In this document: in pieces, positions 55,633 through 63,487 of the stretch
Layout: the number at the start of each line of letters is the position of its first letter
Numbering within the stretch: position 1 is the first letter of the stretch
Assembly: GCF_000472705.1 (NCBI RefSeq)
Contig: NZ_AXAE01000008.1
Coordinates: 62,001 to 126,000, forward strand
Direction: 5' to 3'
Length of the DNA stretch: 64,000 nt
Source: Mesorhizobium erdmanii USDA 3471
GTDB taxonomy: Bacteria > Pseudomonadota > Alphaproteobacteria > Rhizobiales > Rhizobiaceae
Notes under the pieces: generated by a model
What the model saw: only the letters and a program-made list of their open reading frames with translations
The model's database searches: none
Told to the model about the DNA's origin: nothing
Program-made: the position numbers and the translations under genes

Positions 55633-56676
55633 TTATACGCCGCTGCGGTCGATCACGAGATCGGCGGCACCAAAGCGCGCCTTCGCCGTCAATTGCTGGT
55701 GCCAATAGGGGTAGAGCAGGGGCGGCCGGCTAACCGCGTCGAGGCGCTGGCGCTCCTCAGGGCTGAGTTCCAGGCTTGCTGCCGCGAGATTGTCCTTGAG
55801 TTGGGCGTCGTTGCGGGCGCCGATGACCAGCGAGGAAACGGCAGGGCGACCGAGCAGCCACGCAAGCGCAACCTGCGCCGCCGAAACGCCGCGTGCCCCA
55901 CCGATCTCGACCAGCACGTCGACGATCCGCCAGAGCCGGTCCGCGTCGCGGATCGGCGGCTCGGACCAGCCGGCGAGCTGCCGTGCCGTCGGGCTGTCGC
56001 GATGGTATTTGCCGGACAGCAATCCGCCGGCGAGCGGGCTCCAGACCAGCACGCCCAGGCCCTGGTCGACCGAGATCGGCAGCAGTTCATACTCGGCCTC
56101 GCGGGCCTCCAGCGTGTAATGGATCTGCTGCGTGACGAAACGCTGCTGGTGCCGGCTGTCGCTGATCGAGAGCCCCTTCATCACCTGCCAGCCGGACCAG
56201 TTGGAGCAGCCGATGTAGCGCACCTTGCCCTGGCTGACCAAGGTGTCGAGCGCGGCAATCGTTTCCTCGACCGGCGTAAGGCCGTCCCACTGGTGCACGA
56301 AATAGATGTCGATGACATCGGTCTTCAGTCGCTTCAGGCTCTTCTCGCATTCGCGGATCAGGTGATGGCGCGACAGGCCTTCGTCGTTGGGTCCGCTGCC
56401 GATCCGCATGCGTGCCTTGGAAGCGATCAGCACGTCGTTCTTGCGCTTGCCGCCGAGTGCCTCGCCGATGATCTCCTCCGACAGGCCATTCGAATAGACA
56501 TTGGCGGTGTCGATGAGGTTGATGCCGGCGTCGATGCACATGTCGATCATGCGCCTGGCTTCGGCAAGGCCGCTGTTGCCGACCGCGGCGAACGGGCCTG
56601 TCCCGCCGAAGGTCATGGTGCCCAAAGTCAGTGTCGAAACCTTAAGGCCGGAACGGCCAAGGGTGCGGTATTCCAT
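55633..56676 (-). CDS. Aldo/keto reductase
   Basis: A 347-residue AKR of the YajO/Tas-like (AKR11/12) group. MEYRTLGRSGLKVSTLTLGTM begins the barrel, and the tetrad is seen as Asp in DTANVYSNG, Tyr in the same segment, Lys in VLIASKA and His in YFVHQWDG. It reduces aldehydes with NADPH. The ATG at 56676 is preferred; the frame extends upstream to 57018 without support. Its own upstream gap of 280 bases lies divergent from ppk2. Confidence 0.9.
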   Translation of the reverse strand: MEYRTLGRSGLKVSTLTLGTMTFGGTGPFAAVGNSGLAEARRMIDMCIDAGINLIDTANVYSNGLSEEIIGEALGGKRKNDVLIASKARMRIGSGPNDEGLSRHHLIRECEKSLKRLKTDVIDIYFVHQWDGLTPVEETIAALDTLVSQGKVRYIGCSNWSGWQVMKGLSISDSRHQQRFVTQQIHYTLEAREAEYELLPISVDQGLGVLVWSPLAGGLLSGKYHRDSPTARQLAGWSEPPIRDADRLWRIVDVLVEIGGARGVSAAQVALAWLLGRPAVSSLVIGARNDAQLKDNLAAASLELSPEERQRLDAVSRPPLLYPYWHQQLTAKARFGAADLVIDRSGV

Positions 56677-56956
56677 GTCAGTCCTCGCGATTGTGTTGAA
56701 TTGGGGCGCCACCAAGGACAGCCCGGAATGCGACCCGGCATTTGTAGGACAATTCGGCCGGGCTGTCGCCATGCAATGACGAAGGATCGATTGGACCTCG
56801 CCAAATCCGCGATGGCGGCAATCGTGCTCGGGCTGCAATAAAACCGTCACCGCCGGCCTATATTGAATTCGGCTAAGGTGTTTCCATTCCGGGCCGCGGG
56901 TCAGCAGTTTGGGGTGCCGACATGAACCGACAGGGCTTGCTAGCGGAGCGACTGAT

Positions 56957-57877
56957 ATGACCGAGCCAAGACAGAATTCCCCTGCCAAGGACTGGCTCGA
57001 AGCCGAGCTCGCCGACACGCTCGACGAAGATTACGAGCTCGAAATATCGGAGCCTGCGCTGTCGATGGAAATCGCCAAGATCTACAAGAACGCGCATCCG
57101 CCTTCGATCGATCGCATGCAGTATTTTCGCGACCTGATCACCTTGCAGTCCGAATTGATCAAGCTGCAATCCTGGGTCGCCTATCACAAGAAGAAGCTGG
57201 TGGTGATTTTCGAGGGCCGCGATTCCGCCGGCAAGGGCGGCGTCATCAAGCGCATCACCCAGCGGCTGAATCCGCGCATCTGCCGCGTCGTGGCGCTGCC
57301 GGCGCCGACCGAGCGCGAGAAGTCGCAATGGTATTTCCAGCGCTACGTCCCGCATCTGCCGGCTGGTGGCGAGATCGTGCTGTTCGACCGCTCCTGGTAT
57401 AACCGCTCCGGCGTCGAACGGGTCATGGGCTTTGCGTCGCACGACCAGGTCGAGGAGTTCTTCCATGACGTGCCGGAGTTCGAGCGCATGCTGGTGCGTT
57501 CTGGCATCACTGTCGTGAAATACTGGTTCTCGATCACCGACGAGGAACAGCAGATGCGCTTCCTGATGCGCATCCACGATCCGATGAAGCAGTGGAAGCT
57601 GTCGCCGATGGACCTGCAGTCGCGCGTGCGCTGGGAACAGTACACCAAGGCCAAGGAAGAGACCTTCGCCCGCACCAACATTCCCGAGGCGCCCTGGTTC
57701 ATCGTCGAGGGCAACGACAAGAAGCGCGCACGGCTGAACTGCATCGACCATCTGCTCAAGCAGCTGCCATATGAAGAGGTGCCGCACGAGGAGATCACTC
57801 TGCCGGAGCGCGTCTTCAATCCCGAATACGAGCGCCAGGTCCTGCCACACGAGCTCTACGTGCCGGAGAAGTATTGA
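56957..57877 (+). CDS. ppk2: Polyphosphate kinase 2
   Basis: A 306-residue PPK2. Walker A is FEGRDSAGKGG, Walker B is IVLFDRSWYNRSGVERVMGF with the lid arginines, and the class I type ends near MRIHDPMKQWKLSPMD and TNIPEAPWFIVEGNDKKRARLN. It uses polyphosphate to phosphorylate nucleoside diphosphates (GDP or ADP). AGCGGAG precedes the ATG at 56957. With the ppx-like gene at 27240 this gives the window two polyphosphate enzymes, far apart. Confidence 0.93.
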   Translation: MTEPRQNSPAKDWLEAELADTLDEDYELEISEPALSMEIAKIYKNAHPPSIDRMQYFRDLITLQSELIKLQSWVAYHKKKLVVIFEGRDSAGKGGVIKRITQRLNPRICRVVALPAPTEREKSQWYFQRYVPHLPAGGEIVLFDRSWYNRSGVERVMGFASHDQVEEFFHDVPEFERMLVRSGITVVKYWFSITDEEQQMRFLMRIHDPMKQWKLSPMDLQSRVRWEQYTKAKEETFARTNIPEAPWFIVEGNDKKRARLNCIDHLLKQLPYEEVPHEEITLPERVFNPEYERQVLPHELYVPEKY

Positions 57878-57886
57878 GGGGTTCTT

Positions 57887-58061
57887 CCTTCTCCCCGTCC
57901 CTATAGGGGAGAAGGTGCCCGAAGGGCGGATGAGGGGCGGCGCTGACTTCGAAAGTTGAGTCTCGCCATTCTTCAACCGTACACGATTGCTTGCGTCGCC
58001 GGAGCCGCTAGTCTCCAAATGTCAGCGCCGCCCCTCATTGCCCTGCCGGGCATTTCTCCCC
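57887..58061. repeat. Palindromic repeat element with long inverted arms
   Basis: Directly after ppk2: a terminator-like hairpin CCTTCTCCCC/GGGGAGAAGG (57887-57896 / 57906-57915). Then an imperfect 42-base arm at 57906-57947 is repeated in inverse orientation at 58021-58061 (GTCAGCGCCGCCCCTCAT... through CCGGGCATTTCTCCCC). Between the arms lies about 73 bases of unrelated, less GC-rich DNA. This is the architecture of a non-autonomous palindromic element. A shortened relative occurs at 29371-29391. Confidence 0.7.
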
Positions 58062-58085
58062 GTGACGGGGGAGGAAGAGCTGTAG

Positions 58086-58733
58086 TCACGCCCGCTTGAT
58101 CACCACATGCGTGGCAAGCGCCGTCGCCACCTGCTCGGTGCATCGATAGCCGAGCTTCACCATATCCAGGCCGGCAAAAAGGTTCTCGCCCTTGCCAAGC
58201 AACACCGGCGAGATTGCCAGATGCATCTCGTCGATCAGTTTCTCCTGAAGATATTGCCGGATGGTGGCGACACCTCCGCCGACCCTCACATCCTTGCCAT
58301 CAGCCGCCGCCTTCGCCTGCTCCAGTGCCGAATGGATGCCGTCGGTCACAAAATGGAAGGTCGTGCCACCTTCCATCGCGATGGGCGCTCGCTCGTGGTG
58401 CGTCAGCACGAAGACCGGCACGTGATAGGGCGGGTTGTCGCCCCACCAGCCTTTCCAGCTGTCGTCGGGCCATTCCCCGCGGATCGGCCCGAACATGTTT
58501 CGGCCGAGGATCCAGGCGCCGACATTTTCGAAACTGCGCGCCGCGAACGCCTCGTTGATGTCGTTGGTGCCGCCATCTTTTTTGAGCACCATCTCGCGGA
58601 AGGTCCGGGTGTCGACAAACCACTTGTGCAAGGATTCCCCACCGACACCGAGCGGATTTTGCAGGTCCTGATCGGTACCGGCGCCATAGCCGTCGAGCGA
58701 TAGGGTGAAAGCGTTGACACGCAGCTTGGACAT
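58086..58733 (-). CDS. Dihydrofolate reductase-like protein (RibD C-terminal domain)
   Basis: A 215-residue NADPH-binding reductase of the RibD_C/DHFR-like group. It has the MSKLRVNAFTLSLDGYGAG N-terminus, WILGRNMFGP, FVLTHHERAP, and VRVGGGVATIRQYL with LIDEMHLAISPVLLGKGENLF. The role is unknown; such proteins are usually free-standing and stress- or redox-linked. Upstream, 58740-58861 holds three TTGCAAG copies that may be operators. Confidence 0.85.
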   Translation of the reverse strand: MSKLRVNAFTLSLDGYGAGTDQDLQNPLGVGGESLHKWFVDTRTFREMVLKKDGGTNDINEAFAARSFENVGAWILGRNMFGPIRGEWPDDSWKGWWGDNPPYHVPVFVLTHHERAPIAMEGGTTFHFVTDGIHSALEQAKAAADGKDVRVGGGVATIRQYLQEKLIDEMHLAISPVLLGKGENLFAGLDMVKLGYRCTEQVATALATHVVIKRA

Positions 58734-58861
58734 GAAGGCCTCCTCGATAACCGATTGTATTTTGCAAGTGGTTATCTTTTAGCAATGTGATTGCAAGTTG
58801 CAAGCGGTATTTTCGGCGACGAATAATATGATGGCGGCCGGCGGGACGGCCGCCTGTCAGC

Positions 58862-59404
58862 TCATTCGCCGGCAAGCTCCATGAAGCGGATGTGGTTGCT
58901 GAACGGATCGATGACTTCGACCGTCAGCCGTCGGTCCTCCTGTTCCAGTCCGGGTTTCATGTAGCGGTAGTCCTTGGCCGCAAGCTCCCTGTGGAAGTCG
59001 CGGATACCTTTCATATAGATGACCATGTTGCTACCCGGCGTCGCGTCGCCGGCATGTTCGGACAGGTGCAGGACAAGGTTGCCGCGCGAGATTTGCGTAT
59101 AAAGCGGGAAGTTGTCGCCGTAGCGGTGCTCCCAGTCCACACCGAAGCCGAGGTAGCCGAGATAGAATTCGTGCGCCTTGGCAATGTCGAAGATGCGCAC
59201 GATCGGCGCCGTCCGTTCGAAGACGATCGTCTCCTGCCGGGCTGGCGGCCCTTCGATCTTCGCCGACAGGATATTCCAGGTCGCCAGTCCGAACTGGCGC
59301 GCGACGATCTCCAGGGCCTCGCCATGGCTGATCGTCAGGTCGCGGGCGGCAAGCGCCTCCCGCATGGCTTTTGCCATGGTCTTGGCATCACGATAGGCAA
59401 GCAT
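58862..59404 (-). CDS. Glyoxalase superfamily (VOC) protein
   Basis: A 180-residue protein. A short N-terminal part (MAKAMREALAARDLTISHGEALEIVARQFGLATWN) resembles the helical domain found before VOC domains in glyoxalase-superfamily proteins. The VOC domain follows from IVRIFDIAKAHEFYLGYLGFGVDWEHR to DPFSNHIRFME. The His/Glu metal ligands of glyoxalase I are only partly seen, so it may be a binding (bleomycin-resistance-like) protein. Confidence 0.78.
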   Translation of the reverse strand: MLAYRDAKTMAKAMREALAARDLTISHGEALEIVARQFGLATWNILSAKIEGPPARQETIVFERTAPIVRIFDIAKAHEFYLGYLGFGVDWEHRYGDNFPLYTQISRGNLVLHLSEHAGDATPGSNMVIYMKGIRDFHRELAAKDYRYMKPGLEQEDRRLTVEVIDPFSNHIRFMELAGE

Positions 59405-59541
59405 GTCCGTTTCCTCGGGTCACGGCGAGGTCTTCGTCAGTGCCCGCATTGCCGACGCCTTCGCCTGACGGGTGAAACGGGTCAGGAAGCATCCTTTGGA
59501 GGCGTTCGCCATACCCCTTGGTGGGGCGCGGGCTGCCAGCC

Positions 59542-59574
59542 GCCTCCGGCCGTGCCGGCATCATAGCCGGAGGC
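59542..59574. repeat. Nine-base inverted repeat downstream of hemB
   Basis: GCCTCCGGC (59542-59550) and GCCGGAGGC (59566-59574) are perfectly complementary with a 15-base spacer. It lies 93 bases after the hemB stop and could terminate it, but no T-run follows on the minus strand. The rest of 59405-59666 holds nothing recognised. Confidence 0.4.
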
Positions 59575-59666
59575 AGCGGATTTTGTCAGCGCGTATTCGA
59601 AAGAACCGCCGGCCGGTCGAAAGAGTGCTGACATCTCCTGAAAGGCATTGCCCGGGACGTCGCTGG

Positions 59667-60698
59667 CTACCCCTTCAGCATCTGCGCCACTTCAGGCGCG
59701 AAATAGGTCAGGATACCATCGCAGCCGGCGCGCTTGAAGGCGAGCAGCGATTCCAGCATCGCTTTCTCGCCGTCGATCCAGCCATTGGCGCCCGCCGCCT
59801 TGATCATCGAATATTCGCCCGACACCTGGTAGGCGAAGGTCGGCATCTGGAATTCGTCCTTCAGCCGGCGGATGATGTCGAGATAGGGCAGGCCGGGCTT
59901 GACCATCAGCATGTCGGCGCCTTCGGCGATGTCCTGTTCGGCCTCGCGCACCGCCTCGTCCGAATTGGCGTGGTCGATGTAGTAGGTCTTCTTGTCGCCC
60001 TTGAGCAGGCCGGCGGTGCCGACCGCCTCGCGATAGGGGCCGTAGAAGGCCGAAGCGAATTTCGTCGCGTAGGACATGATCGCGACGTCCTGAAAGCCGT
60101 TGGCGTCGAGTGCGTCGCGGATCGCGCCGACGCGGCCGTCCATCATGTCGGACGGCGCGATGATGTCGGCGCCCGCCGCCGCCTGGATGACGGCCGCCGC
60201 CGCGACCTGCTCCACCGTTTCATCGTTGACGATGATGCCGTCACGCAGGATGCCGTCATGGCCGTGGCTGGTGAACGGGTCGAGCGCGGCGTCGGTGATG
60301 ATGCCGATCCCGGGCACCGCGTGCTTGATGGCGCGGGTGGCGCGGTTGACAACGTTTTCCGGATCGAGGATGTGCGAGCCGGTCTGGTCGCGCAAGGCCA
60401 GGTCGACATTGGGGAAGGTGGCGAGGGCTGGAATGCCGAGCCTGGCCGCGCGTTCGGCCTCCTTCACGGCAAGGTCGACCGACAGGCGGAAGACGCCGGG
60501 CATGGCGGCGATCGGCTCGCGCACATCCTTGCCCTCGACGACGAAGATCGGCCAGATCAGGTCGTCGACGGTGAGCCGGTTCTCCTGCACCAGGCGGCGC
60601 GACCAGTCGGCCTTGCGCATTCGGCGCAGGCGACGGCTGCTGGTGATATCGTCCACGCTGCGCGTGCCGGCCGGCTTTGTCGCGGTGAATTTGTTCAT
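59667..60698 (-). CDS. hemB: Porphobilinogen synthase (delta-aminolevulinic acid dehydratase)
   Basis: A 343-residue HemB. The N-terminus MNKFTATKPAG is followed by the conserved RRLRRMRKADWSRRLVQEN, LIWPIFVVEGKD, ITDAALDPFTSHGHDGI, the active-site Lys segments (MSYATKFASAFYGPY and MVKPGLPYLDI) and YQVSGEYSMIKAA. It condenses two 5-aminolevulinates to porphobilinogen in heme, B12 and siroheme synthesis. The ATG at 60698 fits the family; the frame extends 47 codons further upstream, which overlaps the DUF2066 gene. The upstream gene's reading frame runs through the hemB start in another frame. Confidence 0.94.
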   Translation of the reverse strand: MNKFTATKPAGTRSVDDITSSRRLRRMRKADWSRRLVQENRLTVDDLIWPIFVVEGKDVREPIAAMPGVFRLSVDLAVKEAERAARLGIPALATFPNVDLALRDQTGSHILDPENVVNRATRAIKHAVPGIGIITDAALDPFTSHGHDGILRDGIIVNDETVEQVAAAAVIQAAAGADIIAPSDMMDGRVGAIRDALDANGFQDVAIMSYATKFASAFYGPYREAVGTAGLLKGDKKTYYIDHANSDEAVREAEQDIAEGADMLMVKPGLPYLDIIRRLKDEFQMPTFAYQVSGEYSMIKAAGANGWIDGEKAMLESLLAFKRAGCDGILTYFAPEVAQMLKG

Positions 60699-61623
60699 TG
60701 CCAAAACTCTGGGCCAAAACTCTCTTTCGGCGGCTTTTACCACGAGCTTTTGCCACAGACCAATGCGACACGATTGTGCCAGGGGTTGAGCGCAGCTCCT
60801 CCCAAGGCTGTCCGTTTCCCGACAAAATCTGCGCCGCACCCCTTATCGCCACCCGAAACGCCTCGTCGAAGCTGACGCCACGTACCTGCCAGCGATAGGT
60901 CTTGCCGTTATCGGCCAGCCGCCAATCGGCGATCCAGCCCAGCTCCTTGTCGCTCCACACCATTTTGCCGGCGAGCGCTTGCGCGCCACCGGCCTGTTTG
61001 GCCAACGGATCCAGCCTGGCCATGTCGCCGGTGCGCAATACCTTTTCGCCCAGGTCGTCTAGCTGCGCGGCCTTCGGAAATACGACATGCATCAGCAACG
61101 GATCGGCTGCATTGGCGAAAGACTCGCGCATCGTCTCGCCACGCTCCTCCTCGGCGCTCAGCACGAAATGCCGCGCGCCCTGTTCGGTCACGAGAAAGAC
61201 GGCGAGCGTCGGCCGGTCGCCAAGCCAGGGTCGGCTGCCGAGCGAAGCCAGCACCTTGTCGAGTACATCGGGCCTGTAGAGGCAGGTGAGATCATGCGGC
61301 CGGTCGTGCGTGCCTTGCTCATCATGGATCGGAATGCCTTCGAGCCGGTCGCGGTAACGAAAGCTGTCGACAAAACTTCCGGCCTTGTCGCGCAGCGCAC
61401 CCATCTCGCGTTTCGCGAGCAGCCGTTGATCGCCGGAAACCCTGACCAGCACCTTGTCCAGGCATGTCCTGAAACCGAGCTCGCGGTTTTGTTCGCCCTG
61501 GCCGGTGACGATGGTCTTTGACTGGTAGAGGTCGCCGAGGTCCGTTGCCTCAGCCTGGGTATTGCTTGCGTAAAACGCCAACAGGCAACTCAGAACAAAG
61601 GCAAAGCGCAAAAGCTGCGGCAT
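60256..61623 (-). CDS. DUF2066 domain protein; reading frame overruns into hemB
   Basis: A frame of 455 codons. The first 285 or so residues are a secreted DUF2066 protein: signal peptide MPQLLRFAFVLSCLLAFYAS with cleavage near TQAEA, then TIVTGQGEQNRELGFRTCLDKVLVRVSGD, and an end near AAQILSGNGQPWE. After about base 60780 the frame has no stop and runs 443 bases into hemB out of frame, giving an Arg/His-rich tail without family likeness. A one-base shift near 60780-60840 would reach TAA within 17 codons, before hemB. Either a real readthrough extension or a frameshift has removed the normal stop. The domain's role is unknown. Confidence 0.65.
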   Translation of the reverse strand: MPQLLRFAFVLSCLLAFYASNTQAEATDLGDLYQSKTIVTGQGEQNRELGFRTCLDKVLVRVSGDQRLLAKREMGALRDKAGSFVDSFRYRDRLEGIPIHDEQGTHDRPHDLTCLYRPDVLDKVLASLGSRPWLGDRPTLAVFLVTEQGARHFVLSAEEERGETMRESFANAADPLLMHVVFPKAAQLDDLGEKVLRTGDMARLDPLAKQAGGAQALAGKMVWSDKELGWIADWRLADNGKTYRWQVRGVSFDEAFRVAIRGAAQILSGNGQPWEELRSTPGTIVSHWSVAKARGKSRRKRVLAQSFGNEQIHRDKAGRHAQRGRYHQQPSPAPNAQGRLVAPPGAGEPAHRRRPDLADLRRRGQGCARADRRHARRLPPVGRPCREGGRTRGQARHSSPRHLPQCRPGLARPDRLAHPRSGKRCQPRHPRHQARGARDRHHHRRRARPVHQPRP

Positions 61624-61786
61624 GGCTCACCGTCCGGCTGTCAGCCTCTCATATCGGCGGCCAAGGTCTAGCACCGGCCGCCGCCGGCCGCCAAGCCCAT
61701 GGCGAAAACGCTGCTGCCATTGACGCACCCATGCGCCGCCTTTAGCACTTCTCCTCCCGCAGGCGCGGGGGAGGGATTCTCTGGCG

Positions 61787-62830
61787 ATGGATTTTGGTGG
61801 AGGCGACGAAATTCGCTTCGAACGCTTGGGCAAGGCCGGTGTCGTCACGCTGACTCGGCCGCAGGCGCTCAATGCCGTTACCCATCGCATGGTCATGGCG
61901 CTGGGCAAGGCCTTGCGTGCCTGGGAGCGCGACGACGGCGTCGAGGTCGTCCTCGTCAAGGCCGAGGGCAGGGCGTTTTCGGCCGGAGGCGACATCCTGC
62001 ACATCTATGAGGCCGGCCGCGCCGGGAAGCCGCCGGTCGAGTTCTTCGCCGACGAGTACCGGCTGAACGCCCGCATCAACAGCTTCAAGAAACCCTATGT
62101 GGCGCTCATCGACGGCATCGTCATGGGTGGCGGCGTCGGCATTTCCTTTCACGGTTCGCATCGGGTGATGACCGAGAACGCCCAGTTCGCCATGCCGGAG
62201 GTCGGCATCGGCTTTTTCCCGGATGTCGGCGCCAGCCATTTGCTGCCGGACCTGGGCGGTTGTTTCGGCATGTATCTGGCCCTGACCGGCAACCGCATCC
62301 GCTATGGCGACGCGCTGTGGTCGGGACTGGCCACCCACACCATCAAGGCCGAAGATCAAGCGAGCTTCCTGGACCGGCTGATGCTGACCGGCGATCCGGA
62401 ATCAGTGCTGCGCGGTTTCTTTGTCCAGGCGAGGCGGGAGACCGACAGGCCGACATTAGAGGCGATCTCCCGCCATTTTAACCAGCCGTCGCTGCAGGAT
62501 GTCGTCGACAGCCTGGACCGTGCGGCGGGCACCGACGAATTCGCGGCAAAGACGCTGGCGACGATGCGCACGCGCTCGCCGACCAGCCTTCGCGTCGCCT
62601 GGCGGCAGATCAGTGCCGGGCTGACGCTGTCGATGGACGATTGCATGAAGATGGAGTTCCGCATCCTCAACCGTATGCTTGCCGGCCACGATTTCTACGA
62701 AGGCATCCGCGCCGCCATCATCGACAAGGGGTCGAAGCCGCAATGGCGGCCGGCAAGCCTCGATGCGGTCGCGGAGGCGGATGTCGAGGCCTATTTCGCC
62801 CCGCTCGGTGAACGGGAACTCGAGGCATGA
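61787..62830 (+). CDS. Enoyl-CoA hydratase/isomerase family protein (3-hydroxyisobutyryl-CoA hydrolase-like)
   Basis: A 347-residue crotonase-fold protein. FSAGGDILHIYEAG, DGIVMGGGVGISFHGSHRVMTE and FAMPEVGIGFFPDVGASHLL match the HIBYL-CoA hydrolase subfamily, longer than ordinary enoyl-CoA hydratases. It would hydrolyse 3-hydroxyisobutyryl-CoA in valine breakdown; a plain hydratase remains possible. ATG 61787 follows a GGGGGAGGG, and a GC-rich imperfect hairpin lies just upstream. The stop overlaps the next gene by four bases. Confidence 0.87.
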   Translation: MDFGGGDEIRFERLGKAGVVTLTRPQALNAVTHRMVMALGKALRAWERDDGVEVVLVKAEGRAFSAGGDILHIYEAGRAGKPPVEFFADEYRLNARINSFKKPYVALIDGIVMGGGVGISFHGSHRVMTENAQFAMPEVGIGFFPDVGASHLLPDLGGCFGMYLALTGNRIRYGDALWSGLATHTIKAEDQASFLDRLMLTGDPESVLRGFFVQARRETDRPTLEAISRHFNQPSLQDVVDSLDRAAGTDEFAAKTLATMRTRSPTSLRVAWRQISAGLTLSMDDCMKMEFRILNRMLAGHDFYEGIRAAIIDKGSKPQWRPASLDAVAEADVEAYFAPLGERELEA

Positions 62831-63249
62831 GCGAGGTGACGTCGAGACGCGTCGTGCTGCAGCCCTCGACGGTCGAGGTGATCTTCGCCTGGTTCCAGCG
62901 CGTCATCGCGGGCTACTGCCTGTTGTTCGGCATCCTTTACTGGATCAAGCTGATCGGCTTCTACCCGGGCTCGCTGTGGCGCTTCGACCTGATGCCGGTC
63001 CACTGGCAGGTGGCGGCGGTGATGCTCGCCGTGTTCTTTCCCTTTGCCGCGGCGGGGCTCTGGATGCTGGCCTCCTGGGGGCCGGTGATCTGGTTCATTT
63101 GCGCGGTCACCGAGACCGTCATGTATGCCGGCTTTCCCGAGCTTTTCGGCCACCGGCCGCTCATCGTCGTCTCGCACGCGGCGGTGGCGCTGCTCTACAT
63201 CGTCTTTCGCGTCGTCATCTGGCTGCAGAAACGGCCCGTGCGGCACTAA
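62827..63249 (+). CDS. DUF6163-like small membrane protein
   Basis: A 140-residue protein with four hydrophobic segments (FAWFQRVIAGYCLLFGILYWI, MLAVFFPFAAAGLWM, GPVIWFICAVTETVM and AAVALLYIVFRVVIWL). The start overlaps the crotonase-type gene (ATGA), so they form one operon. It resembles the Rhizobiales DUF6163 proteins. Function unknown. Confidence 0.75.
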   Translation: MSEVTSRRVVLQPSTVEVIFAWFQRVIAGYCLLFGILYWIKLIGFYPGSLWRFDLMPVHWQVAAVMLAVFFPFAAAGLWMLASWGPVIWFICAVTETVMYAGFPELFGHRPLIVVSHAAVALLYIVFRVVIWLQKRPVRH

Positions 63250-63487
63250 GCCTTTGAGGGCATTGGCGACTTGGCCAACCCCGGATCCGAGCCCCGCTAT
63301 ATCTGCCTAAGCCTTTAGGTTAATTATCCTTACTCGGGTGACCGTTCGTTAAGCCTCTTTCGAAACCACTTACCGGTAAGCTCTTGTTAGCCCTAGCGTT
63401 TAAGTCGAATTTTATGAGTATTCGATAGTGTCGCGATCAAGGTGAAAAACAAAAAATCACCAGGGCGACAAACGAGAGGCAAAGACA
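63250..63487. promoter_or_regulatory. Leader/promoter region of ldtR
   Basis: A 238-base gap, markedly AT-richer than average. A nested inverted repeat close to the start codon pairs GTCGC (63430-63434) with GCGAC (63465-63469) around GGTGA (63441-63445) and TCACC (63457-63461), with an A-rich 11-base loop. It may be a leader hairpin or an autoregulatory site. A GAGAGGC purine tract precedes the ATG. Confidence 0.5.
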
